In this document: positions 4,997 through 11,895 of the stretch, piece by piece
Layout: each line of letters starts with the position of its first letter
Position numbering within the stretch: position 1 is the first letter of the stretch
Assembly: GCA_963624095.1 (NCBI GenBank)
Contig: CAVFNZ010000065.1
Span: 1 to 13,628 of the forward strand
Direction of reading: 5' to 3'
DNA from: Phocaeicola_A sp963624095
GTDB lineage: Bacteria > Bacteroidota > Bacteroidia > Bacteroidales > Bacteroidaceae
DNA length: 13,628 bases
Notes under the pieces: model-generated
Told to the model about the DNA's origin: nothing
Databases searched by the model: none
The model's input: only the letters and a program-made list of their open reading frames with translations
Translations under genes and position numbers: made by a program

Positions 4997-6157
4997 TTAG
5001 AGCAGCTTCTTTATCTCCGCTTCGATGTCCTTCACGTTCTCGCCCCTCACTTTCAGCTCGTTGCCCCGGTTGATGAGGAAGAACGAGGGGAGGTTGGTCA
5101 CGTTGTAGAGGCCCAGGTAGCTGGAGTAGATGCCGTTGGCGTCGCGCACGCAAATCCAGGGAAGGTTGTCCGCCGAGGTCTTCCAGAAGTGCTCGTTGGC
5201 ATCCAATGATATTTGGTAAATCTCCAGTCCGCTCTTCGCGTACTTGTCGTAGAGCTCGCGCAGTGCCAGGTTGCGTGTCGGCGACACGGCGTTCTGGTAT
5301 ACGGTGAAGTCCAGCAGCACCACCTTGCCCTTCAGGTCGGTCAGCCTGCGCGTGTTGCCGTTCAGGTCTTTCAGCGCGATGTCGATGATGGTGGCCTCTT
5401 TGATTTTGTCCTCCGGAATCTGCAGTACCCGCTGCTGCGGCGCGCGCATGTTGCGCAGTCCCTTCATTACTATATTATATAGGTTCTTCGAACGCACGGC
5501 GTGCGGATATTTCTGGTTGAGGCTCGTGGCGACGGCCTGGAAGCATTTGATGTCTTCCCTGCTGTTCAGCGGGTCGAATATCAGGTAGCTGCCCAGTCTC
5601 TGGAAGAGTGCGAAATAGGCGTACGCGCTGTTCGGTGCCTTGAAGATGTAATTGTGTTTCACCTCCTCCTTGTAACCGTTGATCAGGCTGAACAGGCTGT
5701 CCTGCACCTGTTGCGGTGCCAATTTGGCGTCATTGCGCAGCAGCTTGTCGACATTGCCTTGGAGGGTCATCTGTTTCAGGGTTAGTTCTTTGATGACTGC
5801 GGACTGTTCGGACCCCGTCACTTCGTAGTTCGTCGCCATGTCGCTCTTTGAAGCCTTCACCGTGATGGTCTCGGTGGTGTCCACGCACACGTTAATCACT
5901 TGGTCGCCCATCCTCAACCGGTAGTAATCCGGCGCTTCCGGCTGCTTCTGCTTGAACTTGAACGAGCCGGCAGAGCCCAGCTTGACGGAGTCCAACACCT
6001 CCGGCTTTTCTATTCCTATGTTCTCCAGGTAGAGCTTCTCTCCCTTGGCATCGGCTATGTTGCCCTGTATCGTGAAGCAAGGCCCCTGGTCTTTGCAGGA
6101 ACCCAAGCTGAGCGCAATCAGCAGGCAGCCCGCTCCGATAATCGAGTTTCTTTTCAT
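4997..6157 (-). CDS. DUF4369/thioredoxin-like lipoprotein lacking CxxC
   Basis: A 386-residue predicted lipoprotein: signal peptide with lipobox LGSC (18-21), so C21 is the lipidated residue. Residues about 27-120 fit the DUF4369 domain, which often precedes thioredoxin-like domains in Bacteroidota. A helical middle (120-250) follows, then a TlpA/AhpC-like thioredoxin fold at about 257-386. There the stretch that normally reads WCxxC is DFTVYQNAVSPTRN (283-296) with no cysteine, while the cis-proline loop LPSFFLI (356-362) is kept. It is therefore unlikely to act as a thiol oxidoreductase; a binding or structural envelope role is inferred. The start is ATG 6157, because the consensus promoter at 6185-6216 would overlap the frame if the ATG at 6187 were used. 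Monocistronic, divergent from pnp. Confidence 0.85.
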   Translation of the reverse strand: MKRNSIIGAGCLLIALSLGSCKDQGPCFTIQGNIADAKGEKLYLENIGIEKPEVLDSVKLGSAGSFKFKQKQPEAPDYYRLRMGDQVINVCVDTTETITVKASKSDMATNYEVTGSEQSAVIKELTLKQMTLQGNVDKLLRNDAKLAPQQVQDSLFSLINGYKEEVKHNYIFKAPNSAYAYFALFQRLGSYLIFDPLNSREDIKCFQAVATSLNQKYPHAVRSKNLYNIVMKGLRNMRAPQQRVLQIPEDKIKEATIIDIALKDLNGNTRRLTDLKGKVVLLDFTVYQNAVSPTRNLALRELYDKYAKSGLEIYQISLDANEHFWKTSADNLPWICVRDANGIYSSYLGLYNVTNLPSFFLINRGNELKVRGENVKDIEAEIKKLL

Positions 6158-6184
6158 GAGTCTTTCTATGTTTTTAATTGGTGG

Positions 6185-6216
6185 CAAAGTTAATGCATGA
6201 CGCTTTTATCGCCAAA
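6185..6216 (-). promoter_or_regulatory. Promoter of the DUF4369 lipoprotein gene
   Basis: TTTG (6216-6213), a 20-base spacer and TAACTTTG (6192-6185) on the minus strand match the Bacteroidota consensus. The predicted start is about 20 bases before the chosen ATG. Confidence 0.85.
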
Positions 6217-6323
6217 TTATTCCTCATTTTCCTTCGTTGTCGCCCTCCGTGACGCCTCTCTTCGGGGCCGGTTGTATCAAAAAGTAAGGATATGTTGCTG
6301 TCGCACGCAAGAAAAAGGTCGAT

Positions 6324-6358
6324 TTTGTAGTGGGTGTGTGTAATAATATGTATCTTTG
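6324..6358 (+). promoter_or_regulatory. Probable pnp promoter
   Basis: TATCTTTG at 6351-6358 is a perfect -7 box. The nearest TTTG (6324-6327) is 23 bases upstream, longer than the usual 19-21, so the -33 element is uncertain. The leader to the pnp ATG is about 30 bases with an AT-rich stretch. Confidence 0.65.
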
Positions 6359-6395
6359 CCACAATTTTTTAGAGATATACAGATAATAAACTTTT

Positions 6396-8591
6396 ATGAA
6401 CCCAATTGTTAAGACTATCGAGCTTGGTGATGGCAGAACCATTACCCTCGAAACGGGAAAGTTGGCAAAACAGGCTGACGGTGCAGTGATGCTGCGCATG
6501 GGAAATACGATGTTGTTAGCTACTGTTTGTGCCGCCAAGGATGCAGTTCCCGGTACAGATTTCATGCCTTTGCAGGTAGAGTATAGAGAAAAATATGCAG
6601 CGTTTGGCCGCTACCCCGGTGGCTTCACCAAACGCGAAGGCAAGGCTTCGGATTATGAAATTCTGACTTGCCGTCTGGTGGACCGCGCTTTGCGTCCCCT
6701 CTTCCCCGACAACTTCCATGCGGAAGTGTATGTGAACATTATCCTGTTCTCCGCTGACGGCGTGGATATGCCCGACGCGTTGGCCGGTCTGGCGGCTTCC
6801 GCCGCGTTGGCCGTGTCCGATATCCCCTTCGGAGGTCCTATCTCGGAGGTTCGCGTAGCCCGTGTGGACGGACAGTTCGTCATCGACCCCACCTTCCAAC
6901 AGTTGGAGAAGGCTGACATGGATATCATGGTAGCCGCCACCTACGACAACATCATGATGGTTGAGGGCGAGATGAACGAGGTTTCCGAGAGCGACCTGCT
7001 CGAAGCCATGAAGGTGGCTCACGATGCCATCAAGGTTCACTGCAAGGCGCAGATGGAACTCATGGAAGAGGTCGGCTCTACCGTGAAACGCGAATATTGC
7101 CACGAGGAGAACGACGAAGAGCTCCGCAAGGCCGTTCACGACGCTTGCTACGACAAGGCTTACGCCATCGCCGCCAGCGGCAACCGCAACAAGCACGAGC
7201 GTGAGGATGCCTTCACCGCCATCTGCGACGAGTTCAAGGCTCAGTACACCGAAGAGGAACTCGAAGAGAAGGCACCGATGATTGACCGCTACTATCACGA
7301 CGTGGAGAAAGAGGCTATGCGCCGCTGCATCCTCGACGAGGGCAAGCGTCTCGATGGCCGCAAGACCGATGAGATTCGTCCCATCTGGTGCGAGGTCAGC
7401 CCGCTGCCCGGTCCTCACGGATCGTCTATCTTCACGCGTGGCGAGACACAGTCGCTCAGCACCGTTACCTTGGGTACCAAGGCTGACGAGAAGCTGGTGG
7501 ACGACGTGCTCGACCAACACAAGGAACGCTTCCTGCTCCACTATAACTTCCCGCCGTTCTCCACGGGCGAGGCCAAGGCACAGCGCGGCGTAGGCCGTCG
7601 TGAGATTGGTCACGGCCACTTGGCATGGCGCGCCCTGAAGCGTATGATCCCCGAGGGCTATCCCTACTGTGTACGTGTCGTTTCCGATATCCTGGAGTCC
7701 AACGGCTCCTCTTCCATGGCTACCGTATGTGCCGGTACGCTGGCACTGATGGATGCCGGCGTGAAGATTAAACGCCCCGTGTCGGGTATCGCCATGGGAC
7801 TGATCAAGAACCCGGGCGAAGAGAAGTACGCGGTGCTCTCCGACATCCTTGGCGATGAGGACCACCTCGGCGACATGGACTTCAAGGTGACCGGTACCGT
7901 CAACGGTATCACCGCCACCCAGATGGATATCAAGTGCGACGGACTGAGCTATGAGATTCTCGAAAAGGCTTTGCTCCAGGCTAAGCAGGGACGCGAGTAC
8001 ATCCTTGGCAAACTGACCGACTGCATCGCCGAGCCTCGCGAAGACCTCAAGCCGCACGCTCCCCGCATCGAGACCCTTACCATTCCGAAGGAGTTCATCG
8101 GAGCTGTCATTGGCCCGGGTGGAAAGATTATCCAGGGAATGCAGGAGGAGTCCGGAGCTACCATCTCCATCGAGGAGATTGACGGCGTAGGCCGCATCGA
8201 GGTTGCGGGCACCAACAAGGCTTGCATCGACAAGGCGTTGGGCATGATTCATGCCATCGTGGCTATCCCCGAGGTAGGCGAGGTCTACAAAGGCAAGGTT
8301 CGTTCCATCATGCCTTACGGCGTGTTCGTGGAGTTCCTGCCGGGCAAGGATGGTCTGCTCCACATCTCCGAGTTCGATTGGAAACGCTTGGAGACCATCG
8401 AGGAGACCGGCTTGAAAGAGGGTGACGAACTGGAGGTTAAGTTGCTGGACATCGACCCGAAGACCGGCAAGTTCAAACTCTCTCGTCGCGCCTTGTTGCC
8501 GAAGCCCGAAGGCTATGTGGAGCGTCCCGCCCGTCCTGAGCGTGACCGCCGTCCGCGCCCCGAGCGTCGCGACCGCGACAACAACAAGTAA
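6396..8591 (+). CDS. pnp: Polyribonucleotide nucleotidyltransferase (PNPase)
   Basis: Phosphorolytic 3'-5' exoribonuclease of mRNA decay and RNA quality control, cytoplasmic, active as a trimer. The 731-residue protein shows the full family order. First RNase PH domain (about 12-145) has EYREKYAAFGRYPGGFTKREG. An alpha-helical linker (about 235-310) follows. The second, catalytic RNase PH domain (about 315-545) carries the phosphate-binding ESNGSSSMA and SDILGDEDHLGDMDFKVTG, where D487 and D493 match the catalytic aspartates of E. coli PNPase. A KH domain (562-620) has the GxxG-type loop IGPGGKII, and an S1 domain (about 628-698) has GKVRSIMPYGVFVEF. A charged tail rich in Arg, Asp and Pro (705-731) may bind RNA or partners. 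No helicase or rpsO neighbour is present; the gene appears to be transcribed alone. Confidence 0.98.
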   Translation: MNPIVKTIELGDGRTITLETGKLAKQADGAVMLRMGNTMLLATVCAAKDAVPGTDFMPLQVEYREKYAAFGRYPGGFTKREGKASDYEILTCRLVDRALRPLFPDNFHAEVYVNIILFSADGVDMPDALAGLAASAALAVSDIPFGGPISEVRVARVDGQFVIDPTFQQLEKADMDIMVAATYDNIMMVEGEMNEVSESDLLEAMKVAHDAIKVHCKAQMELMEEVGSTVKREYCHEENDEELRKAVHDACYDKAYAIAASGNRNKHEREDAFTAICDEFKAQYTEEELEEKAPMIDRYYHDVEKEAMRRCILDEGKRLDGRKTDEIRPIWCEVSPLPGPHGSSIFTRGETQSLSTVTLGTKADEKLVDDVLDQHKERFLLHYNFPPFSTGEAKAQRGVGRREIGHGHLAWRALKRMIPEGYPYCVRVVSDILESNGSSSMATVCAGTLALMDAGVKIKRPVSGIAMGLIKNPGEEKYAVLSDILGDEDHLGDMDFKVTGTVNGITATQMDIKCDGLSYEILEKALLQAKQGREYILGKLTDCIAEPREDLKPHAPRIETLTIPKEFIGAVIGPGGKIIQGMQEESGATISIEEIDGVGRIEVAGTNKACIDKALGMIHAIVAIPEVGEVYKGKVRSIMPYGVFVEFLPGKDGLLHISEFDWKRLETIEETGLKEGDELEVKLLDIDPKTGKFKLSRRALLPKPEGYVERPARPERDRRPRPERRDRDNNK

Positions 8592-8615
8592 TCTGTTTTG
8601 CGATAGATACCAAAC

Positions 8616-8654
8616 CCACGGAAGGCTCGTCATGCGACGGGCCTTCTGTCGTGG
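8616..8654 (+). terminator. Hairpin after pnp
   Basis: GAAGGCTCGTC and GACGGGCCTTC form an 11-bp stem (one G-U) around ATGC, with CCACG/CGTGG extending the base after a small interior gap. No T tract follows; a G run does. It is a probable transcript end or decay-blocking stem about 25 bases after the stop codon. Confidence 0.6.
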
Positions 8655-8666
8655 TAGGGGGGGATT

Positions 8667-8680
8667 CGGTTATATAACCG
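8667..8680. repeat. 14-base palindrome
   Basis: CGGTTATATAACCG is a perfect palindrome between the pnp terminator and the 22 bp repeat. Its half site GGTT/AACC is the same as in the palindromes at 8735 and 8757. Confidence 0.6.
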
Positions 8681-8712
8681 GTAAACTGACACATGAAATC
8701 AGGATATGACAC

Positions 8713-8778
8713 AAGGTTGACCATGCGTTTTAACGAGGTTAACCTCTCGGGCATGTGAGGTTAACCTCTCTAAAAACC
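8713..8778. repeat. 22 bp tandem repeat with GAGGTTAACCTC palindromes
   Basis: Three units start at 8713, 8735 and 8757, each 22 bases apart. The second and third contain the perfect 12-base palindrome GAGGTTAACCTC followed by TCT or TCG; the first keeps the diverged AAGGTTGACC. The spacing puts the palindromes on the same helix face. No gene lies here; it sits between the ends of two convergent transcripts, pnp and SRP RNA-tRNA-Thr. Confidence 0.8.
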
Positions 8779-8787
8779 ATGTTGCAA

Positions 8788-8831
8788 CAAATAAAGAACG
8801 ACGCTCCCAAGCGTGAGCTTGGAAGCGTCGT
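8788..8831 (-). terminator. Terminator of the SRP RNA-tRNA-Thr transcript
   Basis: On the minus strand ACGACGCT pairs with AGCGTCGT and CCAAGC with GCTTGG, one mismatch between them, giving about 14 bp with a 4-base loop. TCTTTATTTG follows. It begins 10 bases after the tRNA. Confidence 0.85.
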
Positions 8832-8840
8832 GTTTCGGAG

Positions 8841-8914
8841 AGCCTCTTGTCGGATTCGAACCAACGACCCCGAGATTACAAATCACGTGCTCTGGCCAAC
8901 TGAGCTAAAGAGGC
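8841..8914 (-). tRNA. tRNA-Thr, anticodon TGT
   Basis: The minus strand gives a complete 74-base tRNA with acceptor GCCTCTT/AAGAGGC plus U73, D arm GCTC/GAGC, anticodon loop TTTGTAA (anticodon TGT, reading ACA), and T arm GTTGG/CCGAC region with TTCGAAT. The middle pair of the anticodon stem (CGTGA/TCTCG) is a U-U mismatch. No CCA is encoded. It starts four bases after the SRP RNA 3' end and has no promoter of its own. Confidence 0.96.
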
Positions 8915-8918
8915 GGGT

Positions 8919-9014
8919 GGGTAAGCTTACTATATCGCGCCGCTACGACCTGCTACCTTTGCTGCGGTCAAGCCCTGGAGGATTCACAGGGAGCTGGCCG
9001 TGTAGGACTTACCC
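8919..9014 (-). ncRNA. ffs: Signal recognition particle RNA, small bacterial type
   Basis: The RNA partner of Ffh in co-translational targeting of membrane proteins. The 96-base minus-strand RNA is closed by GGGTAAG/CTTACCC at its ends. It contains the conserved domain IV region CTGTGAATCCTCCAGGGC followed by CAGCAAAGGTAG, the asymmetric-loop segment that binds Ffh. The apical loop reads CTTGACC rather than the common GGAA-type tetraloop. The predicted transcription start from the promoter at 9020-9049 falls at position 9014, the first paired base. The tRNA-Thr gene follows four bases after its 3' end. Confidence 0.9.
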
Positions 9015-9019
9015 GGCTG

Positions 9020-9049
9020 CAAAGGTAGACATTTTCTTTGATTGCGCAA
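9020..9049 (-). promoter_or_regulatory. Promoter of SRP RNA and tRNA-Thr
   Basis: TTG (9049-9047), a 19-base spacer and TACCTTTG (9027-9020) on the minus strand match the Bacteroidota consensus. It is the only promoter visible for both RNA genes. Confidence 0.85.
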
Positions 9050-9196
9050 GGCGTGCGGCGCACTTTTTTCCTTGCCGGAGAATGACCCGATGAACAATTC
9101 GCTGATTGAAAAGTAGATAAAAGAGGCCGTTCCCTGCAAGGTGAGTCCGCCGTTTTTGAATGGATAGAGGGACGTTTAACTATTTTCATGTAGAGA

Positions 9197-9231
9197 TTTG
9201 TCGTTACTTCGCTCAAAATGTAGTACTTTTG
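9197..9231 (+). promoter_or_regulatory. Probable promoter of the six-gene operon
   Basis: TACTTTTG at 9224-9231 is a perfect -7 box. TTTG at 9197-9200 lies 23 bases upstream, longer than usual, as at pnp. The ATG of the first gene is 20 bases further on. Confidence 0.65.
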
Positions 9232-9250
9232 TCCGTCTATAAAAGAAGTG

Positions 9251-9787
9251 ATGGAAAATACACCCGTAAATATTCGTGAAGCGGCCATGGGCTATGGGAC
9301 GGTCATTGGCATCATCTGGTGCGTGAAGTTCCCGCTCTTCCCCTTGGGACTGAAGTTCCCCTTGCTGGAACTGGTTTTCCTGATGGTAACCGTCTCTCTG
9401 CCTTTTCTCATCTACACGATGACCTATCGCTTTGGCGACCGCTTCTGTCCGGAGGGCTTCCCGTTCCGCAAGGCGTTCTCCTTCGTGTGGCAGCTCTACC
9501 TCTACGCCTCGCTGCTGACGGCGGTGGTGCATTTCGTCTATTTCGCCTTCATCGACAACGGCTTCGTGGTCAGCACCTATGAGTCTTACGTTGCTGTGCT
9601 GGAACAGACTCCCGCAATGAAAGACCTGGGCGACCAGCTGTCGCAGGCGTTGGAAGTGTACAAACAGTTGTCGCCCATCCAGATAACCATGCAGTTGCTT
9701 ACTCAAAATATCTTCTACGGAACCCTGCTCTCGTTGGTGACGGCCCTGTTCACGATACGGCGCAAGGCGACCGGAAGTTCAAACTAA
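9251..9787 (+). CDS. DUF4199 family inner-membrane protein
   Basis: A 178-residue protein with about four membrane helices (13-31, 37-57, 76-98, 147-168) and a longer loop at 100-145, the layout of the DUF4199 family common in Bacteroidota. Its function is unknown. The loop has the family-like segment 'QTPAMKDLGDQLSQ' region, mostly amphipathic. The start is ATG 9251; a GTG just before it is also in frame but less likely. The gene is directly followed by the GT2 glycosyltransferase after 21 bases, an order I recall as usual in Bacteroides, which suggests a linked role at the inner membrane. It opens the operon. Confidence 0.8.
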   Translation: MENTPVNIREAAMGYGTVIGIIWCVKFPLFPLGLKFPLLELVFLMVTVSLPFLIYTMTYRFGDRFCPEGFPFRKAFSFVWQLYLYASLLTAVVHFVYFAFIDNGFVVSTYESYVAVLEQTPAMKDLGDQLSQALEVYKQLSPIQITMQLLTQNIFYGTLLSLVTALFTIRRKATGSSN

Positions 9788-9808
9788 CCCGCTAAAGATT
9801 GGAAGCGT

Positions 9809-10765
9809 ATGGATATATCCGTAGTTATACCTTTATATAATGAAGACGAGTCGCTGCCCGAGCTCTATGCTTGGATCAGCCGCGTGATGGCGGCCAACGG
9901 CTTCTCTTACGAAGTGATATTCGTCAACGACGGCAGCACGGACCGCTCGTGGCAGGTGATAGAGGAGCTGCAGCGGAAGGACGCCGAGCATGTGAAAGGC
10001 ATCAAGTTCCGCCGCAACTATGGCAAGTCGCCCGCCCTCTACTGCGGGTTCGACAAGGCGGAAGGCGACGTGGTCATCACCATGGATGCCGACCTGCAGG
10101 ACAGCCCCGACGAGATACCGGAGCTCTACCGGATGATTACGAAGGAAGGTTACGACCTGGTGTCCGGATGGAAACAGAAACGGTACGACCCGCTGTCGAA
10201 GACCCTGCCGACAAAGCTCTTCAACGCCACGGCCCGCAAGGTATCCGGCATTCACAACCTGCACGATTTCAACTGCGGACTGAAGGCGTACCGCAAGGAG
10301 GTGGTGAAGAACATCGAGGTCTACGGCGAGATGCACCGTTACATCCCTTACTTGGCCAAGAACGCCGGCTTCACCCGGATAGGGGAGAAGGTGGTGCACC
10401 ACCAGGCCCGCAAGTTCGGCAAGACCAAGTTCGGCGGACTCAACCGCTTCTTCAACGGCTACCTCGACCTGCTCTCCCTCTGGTTCCTCTCCAAGTTCGG
10501 CGTGAAGCCGATGCACATCTTCGGCTTCCTGGGCTCCCTGATGTTCATCCTCGGATTCATAGCCATCGTGGTGGTGGGAGCGGCCAAACTCTACGCCATG
10601 TCACACGGCCTCTCCTACATCCTGGTGACGGATTCGCCCTACTTCTACATCTCGCTCACGCTGATGATACTGGGCACGCAACTCTTTCTGGCCGGCTTCT
10701 TGGGCGAGCTGATATCGCGCAACTCGGCGGAACGCAACAACTATAAAATAGAAAAGGTGATATGA
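9809..10765 (+). CDS. GT2 glycosyltransferase, polyisoprenyl-phosphate type
   Basis: A 318-residue membrane-bound family 2 glycosyltransferase of the DPMS/GtrB/ArnC type, which moves a sugar from a nucleotide donor to undecaprenyl phosphate on the cytoplasmic face. Residues 1-225 are the GT-A domain: VVIPLYNEDESLPELY (5-20), FVNDGSTDRSW (38-48), the metal-binding D93-A-D95 in MDADLQDSPDEIP, and the basic ARKFGKTKFG (200-209), near the helices as in GtrB relatives. Two membrane helices (about 235-260 and 278-300) form the C-terminal anchor. The donor sugar and final glycan cannot be told. Its stop overlaps the next start (ATGA), indicating translational coupling. ManC in this window makes GDP-mannose, but no link is shown. 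Confidence 0.9.
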   Translation: MDISVVIPLYNEDESLPELYAWISRVMAANGFSYEVIFVNDGSTDRSWQVIEELQRKDAEHVKGIKFRRNYGKSPALYCGFDKAEGDVVITMDADLQDSPDEIPELYRMITKEGYDLVSGWKQKRYDPLSKTLPTKLFNATARKVSGIHNLHDFNCGLKAYRKEVVKNIEVYGEMHRYIPYLAKNAGFTRIGEKVVHHQARKFGKTKFGGLNRFFNGYLDLLSLWFLSKFGVKPMHIFGFLGSLMFILGFIAIVVVGAAKLYAMSHGLSYILVTDSPYFYISLTLMILGTQLFLAGFLGELISRNSAERNNYKIEKVI

Positions 10766-11235
10766 CGCGAAAGCTCATTTACATAACCCTGCTTTGTGGA
10801 ACATTGGCCACGCTCTTCTCGTGCGGCAATTCGGACTGCGTGCTGACCAACACCTCGTACGCGCAGTTCGGTTTCTATAGCCAGGGCGGTGCGGCTGTCT
10901 CCATCACGGGAACGGTCACCGTCACGGCGGCGGGGACGGACAGCGTGCTGGTGAACCGGGAGTCCGGTCCCAAGCTGTTTCAGTTACCTCTGTCCTACAC
11001 CAACCTTGTGGACACCTTCGTCGTCTACTTCACCGACGAGGTGGTGGACTCCGTGTTCGTGACCCACGAGAACGTGCCCCACTTCCTGTCGATGGATTGC
11101 GGAACGGGCATGTACCACAACCTGCAAGGGGTGCGCAGCACCAACAACGTGATTGACTCCATCAAAATCAGTGACCCGGAAGTTACCTATGATGCGAAAG
11201 AGAATATTAAAATGTACTTTACTGTCAGTGAGTAG
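10762..11235 (+). CDS. DUF6452 family lipoprotein
   Basis: A 157-residue predicted lipoprotein with signal peptide 1-20 and lipobox LFSC (18-21), C21 being lipidated. The mature part is rich in beta strands and resembles the DUF6452 family of Bacteroidota, of unknown function; it keeps a second cysteine near the front (SDC) and another in SMDCG (about 110-114). The start overlaps the glycosyltransferase stop by four bases. Its last 47 bases overlap the start of the next gene in another frame. The overlap with a DUF6048 gene suggests the pair works together in the envelope. Confidence 0.75.
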   Translation: MTRKLIYITLLCGTLATLFSCGNSDCVLTNTSYAQFGFYSQGGAAVSITGTVTVTAAGTDSVLVNRESGPKLFQLPLSYTNLVDTFVVYFTDEVVDSVFVTHENVPHFLSMDCGTGMYHNLQGVRSTNNVIDSIKISDPEVTYDAKENIKMYFTVSE

Positions 11236-11866
11236 CCTGATCCTCTGCTTGCCCATGTCGGCACAGACGGACTCTATTCCCGCCAAGGAGAAATCGCTGC
11301 ACGGTCTCTCCCTCTCCGCCGACGTGTTCGGACTGGTGGGCGGACTCTTCGGCAACGACTTCCAGAGTATGGAGGTGGCGGCGGAGCTCCATCTGCACCC
11401 GAGATTCTATCCCGTCGTGGAGGTAGGCTACGGCACCACCGACACCACCGACGACGACAAGGACATCCACTACAAAGTCTCCGCGCCCTACTGCCGGGTG
11501 GGATTCAACTACAACTTCTTCCACAAGAAGGAGACGCAGAGCATTGTCTTCGGCGGCTTGCGGGTGGGCTACACCACCTTCAGCTTCGACGTGGACGCGC
11601 CCGCCCTGACCGACCCCGTGTGGGGCGGCAGCGTACCGTTCGAGTACAAGGGCGTGAAGTCCAACGCCACCTGGGCGGAACTGGTGGTCGGCCTGCGGAC
11701 ACCCATCGCCCGGAATTTCCACATGGGGTGGAGCGTGCGCTACAAACGTCGGCTGAGCGTGAAGGAAGACGTGCACGCGGACGCATGGTACGTGCCGGGA
11801 TATGGCGAGAACCGCTCCATCCTCTTCGGCGCCACCTACAACCTCATCTATTATCTGCCCTGGTAA
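11189..11866 (+). CDS. DUF6048 family secreted/outer-membrane protein
   Basis: A 225-residue protein with a type I signal peptide (1-25, ending PMSAQ) and no lipobox. The mature part alternates polar and hydrophobic residues in strand-like stretches (VEVGYGTT, YCRVGFNYNFF, VFGGLRVGYTTFSF, ELVVGLRTPI, MGWSVRYKRRL) and ends in an aromatic YYLPW, as in small outer-membrane beta barrels; it fits the DUF6048 family. Function is unknown. ATG 11189, preceded by GGAAG at six bases, is chosen; the next codon is also ATG (11192). An in-frame TTG at 11153 would add 12 residues that do not look like a signal peptide. It begins inside the preceding lipoprotein gene. Confidence 0.78.
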   Translation: MMRKRILKCTLLSVSSLILCLPMSAQTDSIPAKEKSLHGLSLSADVFGLVGGLFGNDFQSMEVAAELHLHPRFYPVVEVGYGTTDTTDDDKDIHYKVSAPYCRVGFNYNFFHKKETQSIVFGGLRVGYTTFSFDVDAPALTDPVWGGSVPFEYKGVKSNATWAELVVGLRTPIARNFHMGWSVRYKRRLSVKEDVHADAWYVPGYGENRSILFGATYNLIYYLPW

Positions 11867-11895
11867 TTGTACAACACATATAATATATAGGTATT

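Noticed and set aside
6158..6187. Earlier ATG for the DUF4369 lipoprotein
   Set aside because: It overlaps the -7 box and would spoil the lipoprotein signal peptide.
6516..8633. 705-codon open frame on the minus strand opposite pnp
   Set aside because: pnp is unmistakable; the antisense frame has low-complexity composition typical of the complement of biased codons and no domain or start signal.
9833..10516. 227-codon minus-strand frame opposite the GT2 gene
   Set aside because: No motif or ribosome site, and the GT2 gene has all its catalytic signatures on the other strand.
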